From assembly GCF_004564375.1 (NCBI RefSeq), contig NZ_CP038267.1, positions 62,001 to 126,000 of the forward strand: DNA of 64,000 bases. The letters run 5' to 3'. A program made the position numbers and the translations under genes. Each line of letters opens with the position of its first letter. The first letter of the stretch is position 1. This DNA comes from Nocardioides euryhalodurans (GTDB lineage: Bacteria; Actinomycetota; Actinomycetes; Propionibacteriales; Nocardioidaceae). The notes under the pieces were generated by a model, which did not search any database, had not been told where the DNA came from, and saw only the letters and a program-made list of their open reading frames with translations. This document shows positions 53,059 through 60,664 of this stretch, piece after piece.

Positions 53059-54060
53059 ATGCGGGGAGCAGCCGGGTACGCCCTGACGGCGGCGGTCGTG
53101 CTGCTGGCCGGCTGCGGGGGACCGGCCGCCGAAGCTCCCGCGGACCGGCCCCCGAGCCCGAGCTCGTCGCCGTCGACGCCGGCGACGCCGACCCCTGCCG
53201 ACCCGACCTCCAGCCCGACGACCACCGAGGAGCCGCGGCCGGCACCGGTGGGCGCCGACGACTTCCGGGTGGGACGTGCCGAGGCCGTCGTACGCCACCT
53301 GGCGGGGACCATCGGGCCCCGGCACGGCACCAGCCCGGCGTTCGCCCGGGCCGTCCGGTGGGTCGACGCGGAGCTGGCGGGGCTCGGCTACCGCGTCGAG
53401 CAGCAGCGCTTCCGGGCCCCCGGGGGCGTCTCCTGGGGGGTGCCGGTGCCGGCGGGCACGTCGGTGAACGTCGTCGCCACCCCGCGCGGCTTCGACCCGG
53501 CACGCCCCCACCTGGTGGTGGGTGCCCACCTCGACACGGTCCCGCAGGCGCCGGGTGCCGAGGACAACGCCTCGGGGGTCGGCGTGCTCCTGGCCGCAGC
53601 CCACGCGGCGGCGCAGCGCCGCACCCGGCTGCCGGTCGTGTGGGTCGCCTTCGGGGCCGAGGAGCCGCGGGGACCGACCGACGACGACCACCACTACGGC
53701 TCGCGCGCGTACGTCGCCGCCATGACCGGGCGCGAGCGCACTGCCATGCAGGGCATGGTCTCGCTGGACCGGGTCGGGGTCGGCGCCACCGTGCCGGTCG
53801 GGTCCGCGGGGGCGAGCGACCCGGTCCAGCAGTCCCTGCTGGAGGCGGCGCGGCGGGCCCGCGTCGCCGCCCTCCCCGAGGCCGAGAGCCGCAGCAGCGA
53901 CCACTGGTCCTTCGTCCGCGACGGGCTCCCCGCCGCCCGCCTCGGCAGCACCTCGTACGCCGCCTACCACTCGCCCGACGACGTCCCGGCCGTCGTCGAC
54001 CGTGCCCAGCTCCAGCGGACCGGCCGGATCGTGCTCGCGTGGCTCTCCCCGTCAGGGTGA
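53059..54060 (+). CDS. M28 family zinc aminopeptidase-like lipoprotein
   Basis: 333 aa. Lipobox VVLLAGC (Cys about 19), then a ~50-residue Pro/Ser/Thr linker, then an M28 domain. Zinc ligands and catalytic residues are in place: VVGAHLDTV, AEDNASGVGV, FGAEEPRG, VSLDRVG and AAYHSPDD. Probably releases amino acids from peptides at the outer surface. Its last codons and stop lie inside direct repeat 1 of the cassette described at 54040-55013, and read ...SPSG. Confidence 0.92.
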   Translation: MRGAAGYALTAAVVLLAGCGGPAAEAPADRPPSPSSSPSTPATPTPADPTSSPTTTEEPRPAPVGADDFRVGRAEAVVRHLAGTIGPRHGTSPAFARAVRWVDAELAGLGYRVEQQRFRAPGGVSWGVPVPAGTSVNVVATPRGFDPARPHLVVGAHLDTVPQAPGAEDNASGVGVLLAAAHAAAQRRTRLPVVWVAFGAEEPRGPTDDDHHYGSRAYVAAMTGRERTAMQGMVSLDRVGVGATVPVGSAGASDPVQQSLLEAARRARVAALPEAESRSSDHWSFVRDGLPAARLGSTSYAAYHSPDDVPAVVDRAQLQRTGRIVLAWLSPSG

Positions 54061-54063
54061 GCG
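54040..54063 (+). repeat. Direct repeat 1 bounding the 950-bp cassette
   Basis: 24 nt starting TGGCTCTCCCCGTCAG and ending GGTGAGCG; it contains the M28 stop codon. Differs from repeat 2 at one base (C54045 versus T54995). Confidence 0.8.
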
Positions 54064-54163
54064 CTGGCGCCCCCGCGGTACAGCGAGGAGAGGTCTGTTG
54101 GTTGCCGGTCACAACTGGATAACTCTCCGGCGACGGGGGTTCAGATCGGGTGCCGACTCTGAG

Positions 54164-54175
54164 CAGGATCGCCCG
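54164..54175 (+). promoter_or_regulatory. -10 box of the cassette gene, leaderless type
   Basis: CAGGAT at 54164-54169, 6 nt before ATG 54176. Confidence 0.35.
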
Positions 54176-54949
54176 ATGTTGAAGAGACTAGCGATCACCA
54201 CGTTGTCCTCGCTCGTCGTCCTCGGGATGCTCATGGCGGTCCCGTCGTCGGCGGACGTCCCGGTCGGCCAGCAGGTGCGGGCCGAGCAATCCAAACCAGC
54301 CTCGGGCATGTTCAAGATCGCCTACAAGAACTATGCCCGGGACAACTGCGTCCACTACTGGACCGGGCCGTCGGGAGCCACGCACAAGCGTGAGAAGTGC
54401 AACCACGGCTACCGGAAGGTCGAGGGCACGCTGAAGGTCAAGCTCACGACGTACAAGGTGGTCGAGAACCTCAGGCACGACGTCTACATGATCTACGCCG
54501 ACGTGCGGAACCCGAACGCCTCGGGTTCGTCGAACCTGGGGTGGTACGACATCAACCTGGTCACCGAGAAGCACCGGCTGGTCGACTCCGGTGAGAGCAC
54601 GGCCTTCAGCAGGGACACCGACTGCGCTCCGGTCTCGGTGGGTCTGAGCGCGGGAGTGCCGGGGCTGAGCGCTTCGGCCTCCGGGGACGTCAACTTCTGC
54701 GGCGGGAACTTCGCCGAGCTCAAGCGCGACAAGATCGGCAAGGCCCGGACGAAGTACACGGCCAAGGGCATGCGTCAGGTGCGCCGCACGTCGATCACCC
54801 GGTGGGTGCGCGTGGAGAGCGGCAAGCGGCCGCACTTCAAGGTGAACATCAAGACGTCGCAGGACTCCTGCACGGCGAGCGACGACGGATGGTGCACCCG
54901 CTACGACGACGTCATCAAGACGCGTCGCTTCAAGATCGGGACCACCTGA
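54176..54949 (+). CDS. Secreted six-cysteine protein of unknown function (cassette gene)
   Basis: 257 aa. Signal peptide at 1-27 (LKRLAITTLSSLVVLGMLMAVPSSA). Six cysteines in the mature part (C58, C75, C150, C175, C232, C240), an even number that suits three disulfides in a secreted protein. Many lysines and tyrosines and a VGLSAGVPGLSASASGDVNFCGG stretch; no family recognised. A hand count over 54181-54960 gives 502 G+C of 780 (64%), while lines of the neighbouring M28 gene run 75-83%, so composition is foreign. It is the only gene between two 24-bp direct repeats and reads from its own promoter. Confidence 0.8.
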   Translation: MLKRLAITTLSSLVVLGMLMAVPSSADVPVGQQVRAEQSKPASGMFKIAYKNYARDNCVHYWTGPSGATHKREKCNHGYRKVEGTLKVKLTTYKVVENLRHDVYMIYADVRNPNASGSSNLGWYDINLVTEKHRLVDSGESTAFSRDTDCAPVSVGLSAGVPGLSASASGDVNFCGGNFAELKRDKIGKARTKYTAKGMRQVRRTSITRWVRVESGKRPHFKVNIKTSQDSCTASDDGWCTRYDDVIKTRRFKIGTT

Positions 54950-54968
54950 TCCGTGACGTGCGTTCCGG

Positions 54969-55010
54969 TCACCCTGGCCAGGCGGTCCCTGGCTTTCCCC
55001 GTCAGGGTGA
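54969..55010. terminator. Nested hairpin at the cassette end
   Basis: Outer stem TCACCCTG / CAGGGTGA (54969-54976 with 55003-55010) encloses an inner stem CCAGG-CGGTC-CCTGG (54978-54992). It follows the cassette gene stop by 20 nt and may act as a terminator for both converging genes. It includes part of repeat 2. Confidence 0.5.
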
Positions 55011-55013
55011 GCG
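54990..55013 (+). repeat. Direct repeat 2 bounding the 950-bp cassette
   Basis: 23 of 24 nt identical to 54040-54063. It contains the CapA stop codon on the minus strand (55002-55004). Confidence 0.8.
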
Positions 55014-56114
55014 GAACCGCCCGCGGCTGTGCTCGCGCACGTCGGCGAGGATCGCCTCGGCCGCCTCGCCCCTGACCGGGCGCGGGGCGAAGTCCGCCCC
55101 CATCCGGTAGGGCCCGAGCGCCACGTCGACCAACCGGTCGCCGCGGAAGGTGGCCGTCAGCGTGACGCCCTCCATTGCCTGCTCGGAGAAGTCCATGTCG
55201 AAGACGAAGTTGCCCAGCGAGTGGGCGATCACGGCGTCGCCGACCGGCTCGAGGCCCTGGACCCAGTGGGGGTGGCCGCCGACGACGAGGTCGGCCCCGG
55301 CGCCGACCAGCGCGCGCCCGACCTGCGACTGCACCGGCTCGGCGACGTGGGTGTACTGGTTGCCCCAGTGGGGGAGCACCACCACGACGTCGACCCGGTC
55401 GGCCAGCCGACGTACGACGTCACGGACGTGGTCGAGGTCCGCCTGCTGGAGGGGGCCGGTCCGCGGTGGCATCCGCACGGACAGTGCGCCGGGGGAGCCC
55501 GGTGTCGCCCTCGGCGTCTCGCCGATCGCGTTGAACCCCACGAACCCGAAGCGGACCCCCTCGTGCGTCAGCACCGCAGGCCGGCTGGCCGCCGCCAGGT
55601 CGCGGCCCGCGCCGAAACCGACCACCCTCCCGGCCGCGAACCGGTCGACGACGTCGAGCAGCATCGCCTCGCCGAAGTCGCCGGTGTGGTTGTTGGCCAG
55701 GGACATCGCGTCGAAGCCCAGGTCCGCGAGCCCGCGCAGGGTGCCGGGAGGGGAGGCGAAGGAGTCCGTCACCGGGTCCTGCTGGGGCGGGCCGTCGTCG
55801 GCCAGCGTGCTCTCCAGGTTGCCGACGGCGAGGTCGGCGCTGCGGATCCGGTCGGCCATGAAGCGCAGGGGGTGCACCGGGTCGCCGGGCACCGCCACCC
55901 CTCTCCCGAGCATGATGTCGCCGACGAGCAGCACCCGGGTCAGTGGCGGTCGTGGCTCCGGCTCCGGAGGGGTGGGCGGGACGCTCGGGGAGGGGGCCTC
56001 CGTGGTCGGTGCGGGACTGCTGCTGACCCCGGGGTCGGCCTCGGGCGTGGCGGCCGGGCTGCACGCGGCGAGCAGCAGCCCGGCTGCCGCCAGCGCACCC
56101 GCCGCCCGGTGCAC
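55002..56114 (-). CDS. CapA family lipoprotein
   Basis: 370 aa. Lipobox LLAACS (Cys about 18), a Pro/Ser/Glu linker, then a CapA/PGA_cap metallophosphatase-like domain: LVGDIMLGRG near 62, VGNLESTLADDG, SLANNHTGDFG, VVVLPHWGNQYT, VGGHPHWVQGLEP and IAHSLGNFVFD. CapA proteins are needed for poly-gamma-glutamate or capsule surface attachment; no capB/capC genes are present here. GTG 56114, 5 nt after the LapA gene stop, so co-transcribed with it. Its stop lies inside direct repeat 2. Confidence 0.9.
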   Translation of the reverse strand: MHRAAGALAAAGLLLAACSPAATPEADPGVSSSPAPTTEAPSPSVPPTPPEPEPRPPLTRVLLVGDIMLGRGVAVPGDPVHPLRFMADRIRSADLAVGNLESTLADDGPPQQDPVTDSFASPPGTLRGLADLGFDAMSLANNHTGDFGEAMLLDVVDRFAAGRVVGFGAGRDLAAASRPAVLTHEGVRFGFVGFNAIGETPRATPGSPGALSVRMPPRTGPLQQADLDHVRDVVRRLADRVDVVVVLPHWGNQYTHVAEPVQSQVGRALVGAGADLVVGGHPHWVQGLEPVGDAVIAHSLGNFVFDMDFSEQAMEGVTLTATFRGDRLVDVALGPYRMGADFAPRPVRGEAAEAILADVREHSRGRFRSP

Positions 56115-56119
56115 GTGGG

Positions 56120-56482
56120 TCAGCGCTTCTCGCGCTTCACCCGCCGACGCAGCTGCAGGATGCGCAACGAGCCGGCCACGGTGGCCAGGAACAGGCCGGC
56201 GACGGTGGCTGCCAGGAGCGCGACTGCCAGAGGCGTCTCGCCCTCCCAGCCGAGGAACCGGATGCTGACCGGGTCGGTGTTCTGGGCGATGAAGATGATG
56301 AGCAGCACCAGGATGAGGCCGCTGAGGACGACGGCCACCCACAGGCCGCTGGTGCGTGACCCGCGGAGCGGGTCCTGGGTCCGTCCGGACTCCTGGCTGG
56401 TGGCGGTGCCGCCGGTGGCGGAGGTGGCGGTGCCGTCGTCGGGCGTCCCGGGATCGGCCGGCGTCTGCTGGCTGTCGCTCAT
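56120..56482 (-). CDS. LapA-domain (DUF1049) membrane protein
   Basis: 120 aa. A Ser/Thr/Gly-rich N-terminal half, then two hydrophobic segments containing FIAQNTDPVSIRFLGWEGETPL, the LapA/DUF1049 signature, and a basic C-terminal tail (QLRRRVKREKR). Family function is poorly defined, linked to lipopolysaccharide assembly in E. coli. ATG 7 nt after a TACTGT -10 box. First gene of a two-gene unit with CapA. Confidence 0.85.
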   Translation of the reverse strand: MSDSQQTPADPGTPDDGTATSATGGTATSQESGRTQDPLRGSRTSGLWVAVVLSGLILVLLIIFIAQNTDPVSIRFLGWEGETPLAVALLAATVAGLFLATVAGSLRILQLRRRVKREKR

Positions 56483-56495
56483 GCCGGGAACAGTA
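56483..56495 (-). promoter_or_regulatory. -10 box of the LapA-CapA unit, leaderless type
   Basis: TACTGT (56495-56490, minus strand), 7 nt before the ATG. Confidence 0.5.
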
Positions 56496-56499
56496 CCTG

Positions 56500-57345
56500 T
56501 CAGCCCGCCGCGACCAGCGCCACGGCCACGCCGCAGAGCACGAGGCCGGCGGCCTGCGCACGATGGATGTGCTCGCGCAGGACGGTGGCAGCGAGCACGA
56601 CCGTGACGGCGGGGTAGAGGGAGGCGAGGACGGCGGTGACGGTGAGGAAGCCCTGCTGGCTGGCGACGAGGAACGCCCCGGTCGCCAGCGCGCCCAGCAC
56701 GCCGGTCAGCACCCCCGCGGCCGCGGCGGGCTCGCGGGGCAGCCAGGGGGCGCGCAGCAGGGACGCGACGACGACCACCACGACGGCGGCCACCAGCTGG
56801 TTGAGGGCCAGCGGGAGGAAGCCGGCGGAGTCGGGGACCTGGGCGAGGGTCGCGAAGAGGGCGCCGAAGCCGAGCCCGGCGAGCACCCCGTCGACCGCGC
56901 CGGAACCGCCCGACGCGGCACCGGTGACGTCGCCGGTGGCGGGCTCGCGGGCCACCAGCCAGATGCCGGGCAATGCCGCGAGGATGCCCACCCAGACCAG
57001 GGTCGGGGGTCGTTCGCCGGTCACCAGGCCCACCGCGACGGGCACCAGGACGGCCCCGACGCCCGACAGCGGCGCCACGACGCCCATCCGTCCCGAGGAG
57101 AGCCCTCGGTAGAGGAAGGCCGTGCCCAGGCCGTTGCCGACGCCGGCGACGACCGCCCAGCCCAGGGCGGTGCCCGTCGGCGTACCGTCGGTGAGCGCGG
57201 CGAGGCCGAGCACCACCGCCGCGCCCGCGAGCTGGCCGACGAGCGCGACACTCCACGGGCTGGCCCGCTTGGAGAACACGCCGCCGACGAAGTCCGAGAG
57301 GCCGTACGCCAGCGCGGACAGCAGCGCGAGGCCGACCGCGATCAC
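56500..57345 (-). CDS. EamA/DMT superfamily transporter
   Basis: 281 aa, about ten hydrophobic segments in two EamA repeats (LALLSALAYGLSDFVGGVFSKRASPW and GFGALFATLAQVPDSAGFLPLALNQL are the two openings). Probably exports a metabolite; substrate unknown. GTG 57345 overlaps the stop of the DUF456 gene by 4 nt (GTGA), so the two are translationally coupled. Confidence 0.88.
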   Translation of the reverse strand: MIAVGLALLSALAYGLSDFVGGVFSKRASPWSVALVGQLAGAAVVLGLAALTDGTPTGTALGWAVVAGVGNGLGTAFLYRGLSSGRMGVVAPLSGVGAVLVPVAVGLVTGERPPTLVWVGILAALPGIWLVAREPATGDVTGAASGGSGAVDGVLAGLGFGALFATLAQVPDSAGFLPLALNQLVAAVVVVVVASLLRAPWLPREPAAAAGVLTGVLGALATGAFLVASQQGFLTVTAVLASLYPAVTVVLAATVLREHIHRAQAAGLVLCGVAVALVAAG

Positions 57346-57815
57346 GTGGCGGTCACGCCCACCACCCAGGCCGCCGCCGCCAGCACCCCCGACGTCAGCT
57401 CGATCAGGATGCTGAGGCCGACCGCGCGCAGCGCGGCGGTCGTCGAGGTCCGGGCGGCGTCGCCGACCCGGGCGCGCTCGGCGAGGTAGACGCCGAGCAC
57501 GAAGCCGAGGAACAACCCGACCACGGGGATCACGAAGAACCCGATCACCCCGAGGCCGGCGCCGGTCCAGATGGTGACGGTCGGGACGCCGCTGTCCTGC
57601 AGCCGCCGTCCGGGGAGGACGTACTTCAGCACGGCGCCGATCAGGATCACGGCCAGCGCGACCCCGAGCACCACCCACGCTGTCCGGCCGCCGGTGTCGA
57701 TCGCCCACACCAGGATCGCCGCCCCGACGAGCAGCACCCCGGGGAGCAGCGGGACCACGATGCCGACGAGTCCCAGCAGGATCGCGACGGCCACGACCAC
57801 CTCGAGCGGTGTCAC
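57342..57815 (-). CDS. DUF456 family membrane protein
   Basis: 157 aa with about four hydrophobic segments; LVGIVVPLLPGVLLVGAAILVWA and FFVIPVVGLFLGFVLGVYLAE are the two glycine-rich halves of DUF456. Function unknown. GGGAGG (57829-57824) 8 nt before GTG 57815. First gene of a pair with the EamA transporter. Confidence 0.87.
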   Translation of the reverse strand: MTPLEVVVAVAILLGLVGIVVPLLPGVLLVGAAILVWAIDTGGRTAWVVLGVALAVILIGAVLKYVLPGRRLQDSGVPTVTIWTGAGLGVIGFFVIPVVGLFLGFVLGVYLAERARVGDAARTSTTAALRAVGLSILIELTSGVLAAAAWVVGVTAT

Positions 57816-57842
57816 CGGCTCACCCTCCCACGCGCATGTACG

Positions 57843-57879
57843 ACAGCGGCCCCGGACCTTCGAGGTCCGGGGCCGCTGT
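57843..57879 (-). terminator. Terminator of the DUF7455 gene
   Basis: 16-bp perfect stem ACAGCGGCCCCGGACC / GGTCCGGGGCCGCTGT, loop TTCGA, 19 nt past the stop codon on the minus strand. Confidence 0.88.
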
Positions 57880-57897
57880 GCGAGTCGTGGTCGGGGG

Positions 57898-58131
57898 TCA
57901 GCGCTCGTCCTCGGGCGTGACGGCGGGGGTGTCGACGAGCTTGTGCGTCTCGTCCTGGACGGCGGCGGCGACCTCACGGAGCGCCTCGCCGTGCTCGCGG
58001 GCGTGGTGGGCGCAGAAGTGCAGCTCACCGCCCGACTGCAGCTCGACACGGAGGTAGGCCTGCGCTCCGCAGCGGTCGCAGCGGTCTGCAGCGCTCAGCG
58101 TCGGTGCACCAGGGGCAACGGCAGTGGTCAC
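57898..58131 (-). CDS. DUF7455 zinc-ribbon-like small protein
   Basis: 77 aa. CDRCGAQAYLRVEL with FCAHHAREH gives C-x2-C-x17-C-x2-H, a likely zinc site. Small proteins of this kind lie between the principal sigma gene and parE in many actinobacteria, as here; their role is unknown. The start is a GTG preceded by GAGG 5 nt upstream. Confidence 0.85.
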   Translation of the reverse strand: MTTAVAPGAPTLSAADRCDRCGAQAYLRVELQSGGELHFCAHHAREHGEALREVAAAVQDETHKLVDTPAVTPEDER

Positions 58132-58585
58132 ATCGGCCTCATTTCTCTTCTCGGCGGTGCCCGTCTCTACGTGAGTCCAAACTAGCGACGGGAGCCAAAG
58201 ATTCCCGTCCCCACGTGTTGCCGGACACGTTCATCCAATCATGGAGATGTCTGCCCTCCGGCTGGACGTCCCGGGCCTCGGACGAGACCCCGCCGCTGCG
58301 GAGGATTCGACGCTGTGGAGCTGTGGTGGTGCTGAGTGTGACGCGGGTGGCAGCCGTTCCGTTGCAGAACCGGAGGACCGGTGGCCCTTCGTTTCCACTT
58401 CGTGACGTACGCCGGGTGGTGCGGTGTTGCTCGACTGCGTCCAACGGTAGTCCTGCCACCCCGGGGCCACCGGCAGGCGAGCCTGCGTCGGCGTCCGGCG
58501 TGTCGCAGGTAGATTCGGAGCAGCACGGGCCGCGGATTTCCGCCGGGGTCCGGGGACCACCGCCAGGACGCAACGGAGCAGCACC
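58132..58585. other. 454-nt intergenic region before parE
   Basis: Between the divergent DUF7455 and parE genes. It is less GC-rich than the flanks in its first third. On the minus strand TAGTTT near 58184 is a candidate -10 for DUF7455; on the plus strand TAGATT (58510-58515) is a candidate for parE. Small hairpins ACCGG-AGGA-CCGGT (58369-58382) and GCAGGC/GCCTGC (near 58474-58485) are visible. No supported gene; room for a small RNA but no evidence for one. Confidence 0.5.
58510..58515 (+). promoter_or_regulatory. -10 box of parE
   Basis: TAGATT; start near 58522 gives a ~64-nt leader with GGAG at 58575-58578. Confidence 0.4.
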
Positions 58586-60664
58586 ATCGCCGACAACACC
58601 TACAACGCCGCACACCTCCTCGTCCTCGAGGGGCTGGACGCGGTCCGCAAGCGCCCGGGCATGTACATCGGCTCGACCGACACCCGCGGCCTCATGCACT
58701 GCCTGTGGGAGATCATCGACAACGGCGTCGACGAGGCGCTGGCCGGCGAGGCCCACCGGGTCGAGGTGACGCTGCACGCGGACGACTCCGTCGAGGTCCA
58801 CGACGACGGTCGTGGCATCCCAACCGACAAGGAGCCCAAGACCGGGCTCCCGGGCGTCGAGGTGGTGGCGACCAAGCTCCACGCGGGCGGGAAGTTCGGC
58901 GGCGGCTCCTACGTCGCCACCGGCGGTCTGCACGGCGTCGGCCTCTCGGTCGTCAACGCGCTGTCGGCGCGGATGGACATCGACGTCGACCGGTCGCCGT
59001 CGCAGCAGGGCCTCAGCTTCCAGCGCGGCGTCCCCGGCACCTTCGACGGCGACGGGCCCGGCACCCCGTTCACGGCGAGGTCGGGGCTCACGCGCAAGGG
59101 CAAGCGGGTCGCCAAGGGCAGCAGCGGCACCCGGATCCGTTTCTGGCCGGACCGCCAGATCTTCACCAAGGACGCGCGCTTCGAGTTCGAGGGGCTGCTC
59201 GGCCGGGCCCGGCAGACGTCGTTCATCGTCCCCGGCCTCGAGCTGGTCATCCGCGACCTGCGCGACACCGGCCCCGAGGGCAGTGGCCCGGTGGAGGAGA
59301 AGTTCCGCCACGACGGCGGGATCGGCGAGTTCGTGGAGTTCCTCGCCCACGACGAGCCCGTGACCGACGTGCTCCGCCTGCAGGGGCAGGACACCTTCAC
59401 CGAGACCGTGCCGCTGCTCGACGACCAGGGCCACATGACGCCCCAGGAGGTCGAGCGGGAGCTGACCGTCGACGTCGCGGTCCGGTGGGGGACCGGCTAC
59501 GACACCGAGGTGCGGTCCTTCGTCAACGTGATCGCGACCCCCAAGGGCGGCACCCACGTGAGCGGCTACGAGGCCGCCCTCACCAAGACCTTCAACGACG
59601 CCATGCGTGCGACCAAGGCGCTCAAGGTCAACGACGACGACGTCATCAAGGACGACGTCCTCGAGGGCATGACCGCGGTGGTGACCGTCCGGCTGGCCGA
59701 GCCGCAGTTCGAGGGCCAGACCAAGGAGATCCTCGGCACGCCGGCCGCGCGCTCGGTGGTCCGCAAGGTGGTCTCGGCGGAGCTGAAGAAGTTCCTGACG
59801 TCGACCAAGCGGGCCGAGAAGGCGCAGGCCAAGCTCCTGATGGAGAAGGTCGTCGGCGCCTCGAAGACCCGGATCGCGGCCCGTCAGCACAAGGAGACCC
59901 AGCGTCGCAAGAACGCCCTGGAGTCCTCGGCGCTGCCCTCGAAGCTGGCCGACTGCCGCGCCGCCGACAACGAGCGGACCGAGCTCTTCATCGTCGAGGG
60001 CGACTCGGCGCTCGGCACCGCCAAGCTGGCCCGCAACTCCGAGTTCCAGGCGTTGCTGCCGATCCGCGGCAAGATCCTCAACGTCCAGAAGGCCTCGGTC
60101 GGCGACATGCTCAAGAACGCCGAGTGCTCCTCGATCATCCAGGTCGTGGGAGCCGGGTCGGGTCGGACCTTCGACCTCGACGCCCGTCGTTACGGCCGGA
60201 TCATCTTCATGGCCGACGCCGACTCCGACGGTGCCCACATCCGGACCCTGCTGGCCACGCTCTTCTTCACCTACATGCGCGAGCTGATCATCGACGGCCG
60301 GGTCTTCACCGCGGTCCCGCCGCTGCACCGCATCGAGCTGTCCAACCCCAAGAAGGGCATGGACAAGTACGTCTACACCTACTCCGACGACGAGCTGCAG
60401 CGGAAGCTGGCCGAGCTGGCCAAGAAGGGCGTGCGCTGGAAGGACCCGGTGCAGCGCTACAAGGGCCTCGGTGAGATGGACGCCGACCAGCTGGCCGAGA
60501 CCACCATGGACCCGCGCCACCGGACGCTGCGCCGGATCACGGTCGACGACGCGGACGAGGCCGCCCGCGTCTTCGACCTGCTGATGGGCTCCGACGTCGC
60601 GCCGCGCAAGGAGTTCATCGTGCAGGGCGCCTACGAGGTCGACGTGGAGGCGCTCGACGCCTGA
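58586..60664 (+). CDS. parE: DNA topoisomerase IV subunit B, apparent ATC start
   Basis: 692 aa from codon 58586. GHKL ATPase: LWEIIDNGVDEAL, VHDDGRGIPTD and TGGLHGVGLSVVNAL; Toprim: FIVEGDSALG, PIRGKILN and MADADSDGAHI. Decatenates and relaxes DNA with ParC, whose gene is not in the window. The conserved N-terminal helix (YNAAHLLVLEGLDAVRKRPGMYIGS) lies upstream of the first ATG (58661), and no ATG, GTG or TTG occurs in frame between 58502 and 58661. GGAG at 58575-58578 is 7 nt before ATC 58586, giving (M)ADNTYNAAHL. Its 3' end overlaps the LuxR-type gene by 34 nt. Confidence 0.93.
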   Translation: MADNTYNAAHLLVLEGLDAVRKRPGMYIGSTDTRGLMHCLWEIIDNGVDEALAGEAHRVEVTLHADDSVEVHDDGRGIPTDKEPKTGLPGVEVVATKLHAGGKFGGGSYVATGGLHGVGLSVVNALSARMDIDVDRSPSQQGLSFQRGVPGTFDGDGPGTPFTARSGLTRKGKRVAKGSSGTRIRFWPDRQIFTKDARFEFEGLLGRARQTSFIVPGLELVIRDLRDTGPEGSGPVEEKFRHDGGIGEFVEFLAHDEPVTDVLRLQGQDTFTETVPLLDDQGHMTPQEVERELTVDVAVRWGTGYDTEVRSFVNVIATPKGGTHVSGYEAALTKTFNDAMRATKALKVNDDDVIKDDVLEGMTAVVTVRLAEPQFEGQTKEILGTPAARSVVRKVVSAELKKFLTSTKRAEKAQAKLLMEKVVGASKTRIAARQHKETQRRKNALESSALPSKLADCRAADNERTELFIVEGDSALGTAKLARNSEFQALLPIRGKILNVQKASVGDMLKNAECSSIIQVVGAGSGRTFDLDARRYGRIIFMADADSDGAHIRTLLATLFFTYMRELIIDGRVFTAVPPLHRIELSNPKKGMDKYVYTYSDDELQRKLAELAKKGVRWKDPVQRYKGLGEMDADQLAETTMDPRHRTLRRITVDDADEAARVFDLLMGSDVAPRKEFIVQGAYEVDVEALDA

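Noticed and set aside
54969-55013. Reading the nested hairpin at the cassette end as an integron attC site
   Set aside because: No GTTRRRY core, no integrase gene and no array of cassettes. The folded shape alone is not evidence of an integron.
58231-58599. 122-aa minus-strand frame in the region before parE
   Set aside because: It overlaps the parE start and promoter, has a patternless Ser/Pro/Arg-rich product and no ribosome site.
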